NCBI GenBank assembly: GCA_964639275.1
Contig: CAZXCQ010000280.1
Location: 1 to 8,262, forward strand
Source of the DNA: CAZXCQ01 sp964639275
Lineage (GTDB): Bacteria > Desulfobacterota > DSM-4660 > Desulfatiglandales > Desulfatiglandaceae
DNA length: 8,262 bases
Direction of reading: 5' to 3'
Shown here: positions 4,320 to 8,262 of the stretch, piece after piece
How positions within the stretch are numbered: the first letter of the stretch is position 1
How the letters are laid out: every line of letters starts with the position of its first letter
The notes under the pieces: model-generated
Told to the model about the DNA's origin: nothing
The model's input: the letters and a program-made list of their open reading frames with translations, nothing else
Databases searched by the model: none
Program-made: the position numbers and the translations under genes

Positions 4320-6077
4320 TCACAACCGCTTAAATCTAAAAGTCCTGATGAGCCACCGGGGTCCTTGCTTTACAAATTCAAAATGGGCCATGATCTTGAC
4401 CTCGGATTCGGGCTCGCGGTCAGGCATCGGGCGATGATAGCCCTCGGGCGATGTCGTGGCTGTATACATCAGGTTTGCCCGGGCCCTGTCCCCCTGGATC
4501 GTAATTGATTCCACCTTGTCCGCCCTTATGTTGAACCCACGCTTTCTCATGGCGCGGAGCTTTTTTTCAATTATCCTGGCAAAACCCTCCTTTGAAAATG
4601 TATGGGGTCCTTTCCTCGTTGCGGTCATAATTGACGCGGTTTCCGTGTAAAGATCCAGGATGGCCTGTGGGTCTTTGCCATTCCATGCGCTTTGCCAGTC
4701 TTTGATCGCCTTGTGGATCTCCTCTTCAGCGGGGATACCGCCAGGTCCCGGCCCTCGTCCCAGATCTATCGAAAGGCTGGCGGTCTTGTCGGCCACTATC
4801 TTGGGCTGGGGGGTCGCTGCCCCCCTTTGCGGTCCCTGCGGCCTGCCCGCGACGACCGTCCCGGCGGTCTTTTTGCCCGACAGGGGTCTGGCCACGAGCA
4901 CAAAATCCCCCTTGTCCAGTTTGGGGTTGTTTATTTTGCCGTACTGGGGATGCTGGGCCTTGCGTGAGTAATTGACCACCTGTTCCTGCAGGTAGGCGCC
5001 CAGTTCCTGGCCCGTCACATAGCCGTCCTTGTTCCGGTCGGCGTCGAGGTCGCGCACACCCTGGACAAAAACGGTCTTGAAGAGGGACTTATCCGGGACC
5101 TTCTCATCCTTGTTTCCCGCAGTGAGGAACTGGCGCACCGGCCGGGCGACCTTTTCCTGGATAAATGGGGGCGGTTTGGCACGGCTGAGCTGGAATATGG
5201 CCCCGGAAAAGCAGGAGTCAAAGACCATCATGACATGTTTTGACTGGATACGTCGGGCCACGGTCTCGATCTCCCGCATGCTGATGGCCCGTTGCATAAA
5301 TCCCATTTCGTCCACGTCAGGGTCGGGGGCGTCAACCGGGACGATATAACCCAGGTCTGAGCCATCCGCCTCAGCCAGGGTGTGGCCGTGGCCGGAAAAC
5401 CAGACCAGAATCGCCTTATCCCTGTCCCGGCCCGGCCCGGTAATCAAGGAGTTGAGGGCCTTACGCAAAGAGGCCCAGTCAGGGTCCAGCAGGAGATTTA
5501 CATCCCACCCGATCTGTTCGAGCACCTTGGCAATGTCCCGGGCATCCTGGAGCGGATTGGGTAGCATGGGCCAGCCCTTATTATAGCCCCCGCATCCGAT
5601 TACAAGGGCATAGTAGCCGGAGTAGAGGGGCAGGATCTTGGTTCCCCCATCTTTTGTTCGGGCCTCCACCTGAACCCCCTCCCGGCTCCGCATGAGCGTG
5701 CCCCCCAGCTCGCGGCTGTGGGTGCCGCTGGCGACCACGTTTTGTAGGGAAGACTTGAGGGTATGGCGTTCAATCGGCTTTCCATTCAGGGTTGGCCCCG
5801 ATCTTTGCAATCCAAGTATGCCGGGGCCTTTTGTGCGATACGAGTATTTGCCGTCCAGGGTCGAAAGTTCGATCCTGGCCCCTGGCATGAGCCGGTATTC
5901 CCGGCCCGGCTTGAGGTAATCGAATTCCTGCAAGGGTTTGCCTTGCGGATCCAGGAACTGCCCCTCAATCTCGGTTATCTGCAATTCCCGGAGGTCCTGG
6001 CCCGCAACTGGCGCCGCCAAGGGCCCTGTGGCGAGGATAAAGAGTGCCAGACAGATTGAGCAAAAAAGGTTCTTCAT
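4320..6077 (-). CDS. Exported caspase-like (peptidase C14) protein: FecR-like, caspase, EF-hand, NTF2-like
   Basis: The 585-residue product has a Sec signal (MKNLFCSICLALFILATG, cleavage probably near residue 27). Residues about 31-145 form a beta-rich FecR-like region (LKPGREYRLMPGARIELSTLDG, then TKGPG). Residues about 155-400 are a C14 caspase domain: YYALVIGCGGYNKG, catalytic His230 in WFSGHGH, catalytic Cys289 in VFDSCFSG, and the closing QHPQYGKI...LDKGDFVLV seen in bacterial members. Within it, residues 347-358 (DRNKDGYVTGQE) are a perfect EF-hand loop with Asp, Asn, Asp, Gly and Glu at the canonical positions, suggesting calcium control. A Pro/Gly-rich linker leads to an NTF2/SnoaL-like domain (about 451-585, starting EEEIHKAIKDWQSAWNGKD). 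Such proteases usually cut after basic residues. The ATG at 6077 is chosen over an upstream in-frame ATG at 6242 because of its ribosome site and signal peptide. Confidence 0.9.
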   Translation of the reverse strand: MKNLFCSICLALFILATGPLAAPVAGQDLRELQITEIEGQFLDPQGKPLQEFDYLKPGREYRLMPGARIELSTLDGKYSYRTKGPGILGLQRSGPTLNGKPIERHTLKSSLQNVVASGTHSRELGGTLMRSREGVQVEARTKDGGTKILPLYSGYYALVIGCGGYNKGWPMLPNPLQDARDIAKVLEQIGWDVNLLLDPDWASLRKALNSLITGPGRDRDKAILVWFSGHGHTLAEADGSDLGYIVPVDAPDPDVDEMGFMQRAISMREIETVARRIQSKHVMMVFDSCFSGAIFQLSRAKPPPFIQEKVARPVRQFLTAGNKDEKVPDKSLFKTVFVQGVRDLDADRNKDGYVTGQELGAYLQEQVVNYSRKAQHPQYGKINNPKLDKGDFVLVARPLSGKKTAGTVVAGRPQGPQRGAATPQPKIVADKTASLSIDLGRGPGPGGIPAEEEIHKAIKDWQSAWNGKDPQAILDLYTETASIMTATRKGPHTFSKEGFARIIEKKLRAMRKRGFNIRADKVESITIQGDRARANLMYTATTSPEGYHRPMPDREPESEVKIMAHFEFVKQGPRWLIRTFRFKRL

Positions 6078-6082
6078 GAGTT

Positions 6083-6088
6083 CCCTCC
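6083..6088 (-). promoter_or_regulatory. Ribosome binding site deciding the caspase-gene start
   Basis: On the minus strand CGGAGGGAA precedes the ATG at 6077 with about 5-7 nt spacing. The frame is open for 55 further codons upstream, but that stretch runs through the repeat element at 6193-6285 and would bury the signal peptide. Confidence 0.75.
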
Positions 6089-6192
6089 GTTTCGGGTATG
6101 GCCATTGATTGGCGTTATCCCCGACGCTGCAAAAAGACCAGCCAAAATCCCGGAAAATAGCCATTTTTGCGATTGAGAATCTCACATATAAT

Positions 6193-6285
6193 GTACAATT
6201 TGGCTTTTTGAAAGCCGGGCAGTGAGGGTTCCGAACCCCCATTGCCCTGTCCAGGTGTCAGTTTTGAAGAAAGCCAAATTGATAC
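6193..6285. mobile_element. 93-bp palindromic MITE-like element
   Basis: The left end GTACAATTTGGCTTT and the reverse complement of the right end GTATCAATTTGGCTTT are the same apart from one missing base. The interior continues the fold: GGGCA/TGCCC arms and an apical GGGTT-CCG-AACCC hairpin (6226-6238). The left arm also forms its own hairpin, GGCTTT-TTG-AAAGCC (6202-6216). The right 25 bases match 3961-3985 with two mismatches. No 8-bp target duplication is visible (CATATAAT against GTCGATCT), so the copy may be old or rearranged. It lies between the cyclase and caspase genes; no T-run follows, so it is not a typical terminator. Confidence 0.55.
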
Positions 6286-6366
6286 GTCGATCTTTCTGTG
6301 TTCATGGCAGCCTGCTTGGTGCCTCCAGGCGATCTTAGCGCAACAGCGGTGGAATTGCAAATGGCG

Positions 6367-8082
6367 TCATTCCGATGCCACCGCAAAGATGTGAACGGTC
6401 TTACTTTTTCCTTTGATGGGGGTTGTTGGGAGCTGTTTGACCTGGACCTCTTCTCCAATCCGGGCGAGTGTTTCTTCGCTGATGATTATCTTGGTTCCAA
6501 ACTTCTTGTTTAGTCCTTGAAGACGGGAGGCAAGGTTGACGGTGTCCCCCACCAGTGAATAGGAAAGCCGGTCCCCGCCGCCGATATTTGCGGCCAGGAC
6601 TTCACCGGTGTGGATCCCGATGCCGTTTCTAAGGGGGGCATAGCCCTGCTGAGCGAGTCTCTGATTTACCAATCCCAGCCGCCTGCGCATCTCCAGGGCT
6701 GCCCTTACAGCCAGCCTGGCATGATCCTTTACCGGCACCGGCGCCCCGAATACGGCGAAGATCTCATCTCCGATGTACTGCAAGACCAGCCCGCCGTGCA
6801 TCCTGATGGCCCCGGCCATCTCCTCGAAATATCCGTTTATGATCTTCACCACCTCTTTGGGTGGTGTGGCCTCGGCCATCGGGGTAAAGTCCCTCAGGTC
6901 GGCAAAGAGGACCGTCACCTCCTTTAGTTCACCATCGAGGGGAATCCGGCCGGAGAGGATCTCGTCCCTCACCTCACGCGAGATGTAACGGCCAAACGTC
7001 TCTTTGACGCTCAAATAGCCCTGGAAAAGCTGAAACGAACTGGTCATCACAAGACTCACCACCGCGGCCGAGGGTCTGAGGACAATGCCGGCGGCCAGGC
7101 CCCCCACCATGAGCGTAAAAAGCCCGGTCAATATCGAGATCCCCGTTATAATTACCTTGCGCTGGGAGGCCCTTCGACAAAGGATGAGCATGAGGAATAC
7201 CACCAGGGCAGCCGGCCCAAGAACCGAATAGGGCCAGGCAGGGGCCAGAAGCGCCCTGCCGCTTCTCAGGGCCTCTATGACCCGCGAATGGAAGATTGCC
7301 CCGGCCTCTTCCTTTTTTGATGCGGGTGATCTGTGTTTGTCTTCAAATTCAAAGCCGACTCCAATCACGACAACCTTGCCATTAAAGACGGCCGGGTCGG
7401 TCTCCATGGCCTTACCAAAGCTGAGGGTTTGTATCCTTGCCGGGTGGCGCCAATCAGGCATGATCTCACGAGGGGGCTCTCCTTTGAGTCCGGAGAGGAG
7501 CCAGGGGAATGCGTAAAGGTTTTTGCCTTTTTTGGTTGTAGGGAGGATAAGGACCTGTTTACGGCACACGCCATCCGGATCAGGGGTGAGATTGAGATAC
7601 CCATATCCCTGCGGTCCCAGGATCTTCTGGTAGAAGATAAAGGGCTCCTTGATATCGCCTTTGGGGGTGACGGCATAGCCGGAGACCAGCCGGCAGGATC
7701 TTGATATCCGCCTTAGTCCCCTGAACACCCTGCTGTCATGATCTTTGACGATCCGTCCCAGGGGGAACTGGGGTAAAATCATGTCGAGCCCGACGGCCTC
7801 GGGTCTGCCGGTTTCGATCCTTTCCAGAAGGGGAATCAGGGGGGTGCCCCATAAGGCCAGGGGTGTTCTGGCGTCTGAATAGTCTTTTTCGCTGATCAGG
7901 ATAACGATCTGATCATCAACCTCGCGGGTTGAGCCAAGCAAGGGGGCAATGGTATCAAGAAAAAGGCCATCGGCACGCTGTCCAAATCGGGTGGTGGAAA
8001 AGCCAAGCCCCAGTGCCAGGGACACCGCCCCAGTCAACAGGGCTACATACCAGTTTCTCCGATTTTTTCTGATGGAAGCCAA
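6367..8082 (-). CDS. CHASE2-domain class III adenylate/guanylate cyclase
   Basis: The 571-residue product makes a cyclic nucleotide in response to an extracytoplasmic cue. A basic N-terminus and one membrane segment (about 12-28) precede a periplasmic CHASE2 sensor (about 35-280, including VGLDMILPQF, GYLNLTPDPDGVCRK and GKVVVIGVG). Three closely spaced membrane segments follow (about 284-302, 309-327, 330-352), then the class III catalytic domain (about 385-570). Metal-binding Asp395 (LFADLRDFT) and Asp439 (YIGDEIFAVFGAP) and transition-state Asn516 and Arg520 (VNLASRL) are present. The substrate-selecting positions are Gln435 and Ser509, neither the adenylate (Lys, Asp/Thr) nor the guanylate (Glu, Cys) pair. 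The start is TTG: an in-frame TAG lies two codons upstream and later starts would cut into the first membrane helix. The ribosome site is weak (GGATAGAG). Confidence 0.92.
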   Translation of the reverse strand: MASIRKNRRNWYVALLTGAVSLALGLGFSTTRFGQRADGLFLDTIAPLLGSTREVDDQIVILISEKDYSDARTPLALWGTPLIPLLERIETGRPEAVGLDMILPQFPLGRIVKDHDSRVFRGLRRISRSCRLVSGYAVTPKGDIKEPFIFYQKILGPQGYGYLNLTPDPDGVCRKQVLILPTTKKGKNLYAFPWLLSGLKGEPPREIMPDWRHPARIQTLSFGKAMETDPAVFNGKVVVIGVGFEFEDKHRSPASKKEEAGAIFHSRVIEALRSGRALLAPAWPYSVLGPAALVVFLMLILCRRASQRKVIITGISILTGLFTLMVGGLAAGIVLRPSAAVVSLVMTSSFQLFQGYLSVKETFGRYISREVRDEILSGRIPLDGELKEVTVLFADLRDFTPMAEATPPKEVVKIINGYFEEMAGAIRMHGGLVLQYIGDEIFAVFGAPVPVKDHARLAVRAALEMRRRLGLVNQRLAQQGYAPLRNGIGIHTGEVLAANIGGGDRLSYSLVGDTVNLASRLQGLNKKFGTKIIISEETLARIGEEVQVKQLPTTPIKGKSKTVHIFAVASE

Positions 8083-8165
8083 TCTCTATCCGAAAGGGAG
8101 GGGTTTTCTCCACAGGCCAGAAAAGCGATCTGAGAAATCACTTGGCCCGATTTATTCAAAAGATA

Positions 8166-8206
8166 GTAACACTTTAGGCTTTTAAAAACCGGGGTATGGG
8201 GATTCC
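8166..8206. repeat. Second copy of the GTAACACTTTAG repeat end, probably continuing to the right
   Basis: GTAACACTTTAG (8166-8177) and the downstream ccgggg-atggggatt block match the left half of the element at 3924-3984 with few differences. After about 8206 the sequences diverge. No matching inverted end is found before the window stops at 8262, so this is a solo end or the border of an element reaching beyond the edge. It lies 84 bp upstream of the cyclase start and could contribute its promoter. Confidence 0.5.
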
Positions 8207-8262
8207 ATTTTTCGGGTGTATAACTCGCCCGTAAGAGAGCGTAAAGAAATCACGCGCCATAG

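Noticed and set aside
6226..6238. GGGTT-CCG-AACCC hairpin as an intrinsic terminator of the cyclase gene
   Set aside because: No T-run follows on the minus strand; it is better explained as the apex of the palindromic element.
6115..6360. 81-codon minus-strand frame between the cyclase and caspase genes
   Set aside because: It reads straight through the 6193-6285 palindromic element, lacks a ribosome site and overlaps the leader of the caspase gene.
8174..8260. 28-codon minus-strand frame (MARDFFTLSYGRVIHPKNG...) entering from near the right edge
   Set aside because: It ends inside the repeat at 8166-8206, has no visible ribosome site and is too short to judge; its upstream part lies outside the window.
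1..8262. CRISPR array, tRNA or rRNA genes
   Set aside because: No regularly spaced identical direct repeats with unique spacers and no recognisable tRNA or rRNA segments were seen; the only regular array is the coding MORN repeat.

Overview
The window looks like a chromosomal segment from a deltaproteobacterium (Desulfobacterota, possibly a sulfate-reducing or syntrophic lineage). This rests on a stand-alone IMP cyclohydrolase instead of a bifunctional PurH, a small five-cysteine protein of a type I associate with this group, a CHASE2 cyclase beside a caspase-like protein, and short palindromic elements scattered between the genes. The assignment is inference; there is no rRNA or other taxonomic marker.

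Layout. (1) 1-686, minus strand: the N-terminal 228 residues of a membrane-anchored protein of unknown function that runs off the left edge. (2) 687-1343: a 657-bp divergent intergenic region with a candidate promoter, a complete 106-bp MITE-like element (817-922) with 8-bp target duplications, and a nested 'actccag' hairpin (1019-1088). (3) 1344-3694, plus strand: a coiled-coil lipoprotein with a peptidoglycan-binding domain, overlapping by 8 nt an exported 12-to-13-repeat MORN protein, then a single-domain IMP cyclohydrolase (purH N-terminal half). (4) 3727-8082, minus strand: in transcription order a TTG-initiated CHASE2 class III nucleotide cyclase, an exported caspase-like (C14) protein with a FecR-like N-terminus, an EF-hand loop and an NTF2-like C-terminus, a DUF3467 protein 15 nt downstream, and a small Cys-rich protein.

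How the genes may work together. The minus-strand block pairs an envelope-sensing cyclase with a secreted caspase-like protein, a plausible envelope signalling or stress module. The plus-strand pair combines a peptidoglycan-anchored lipoprotein with a translationally coupled MORN-repeat protein, plausibly a cell-envelope scaffold. purH is housekeeping purine synthesis.

The most distinctive non-coding finding is a set of small elements whose ends begin GTAWC: 817-922, 3924-3984, 6193-6285 and a single end at 8166. Two have 8-bp flanking duplications. They sit between or just upstream of genes and share modules with each other. The GTAA-type ends and 8-bp duplication recall the IS66 family, but no transposase is present in the window.
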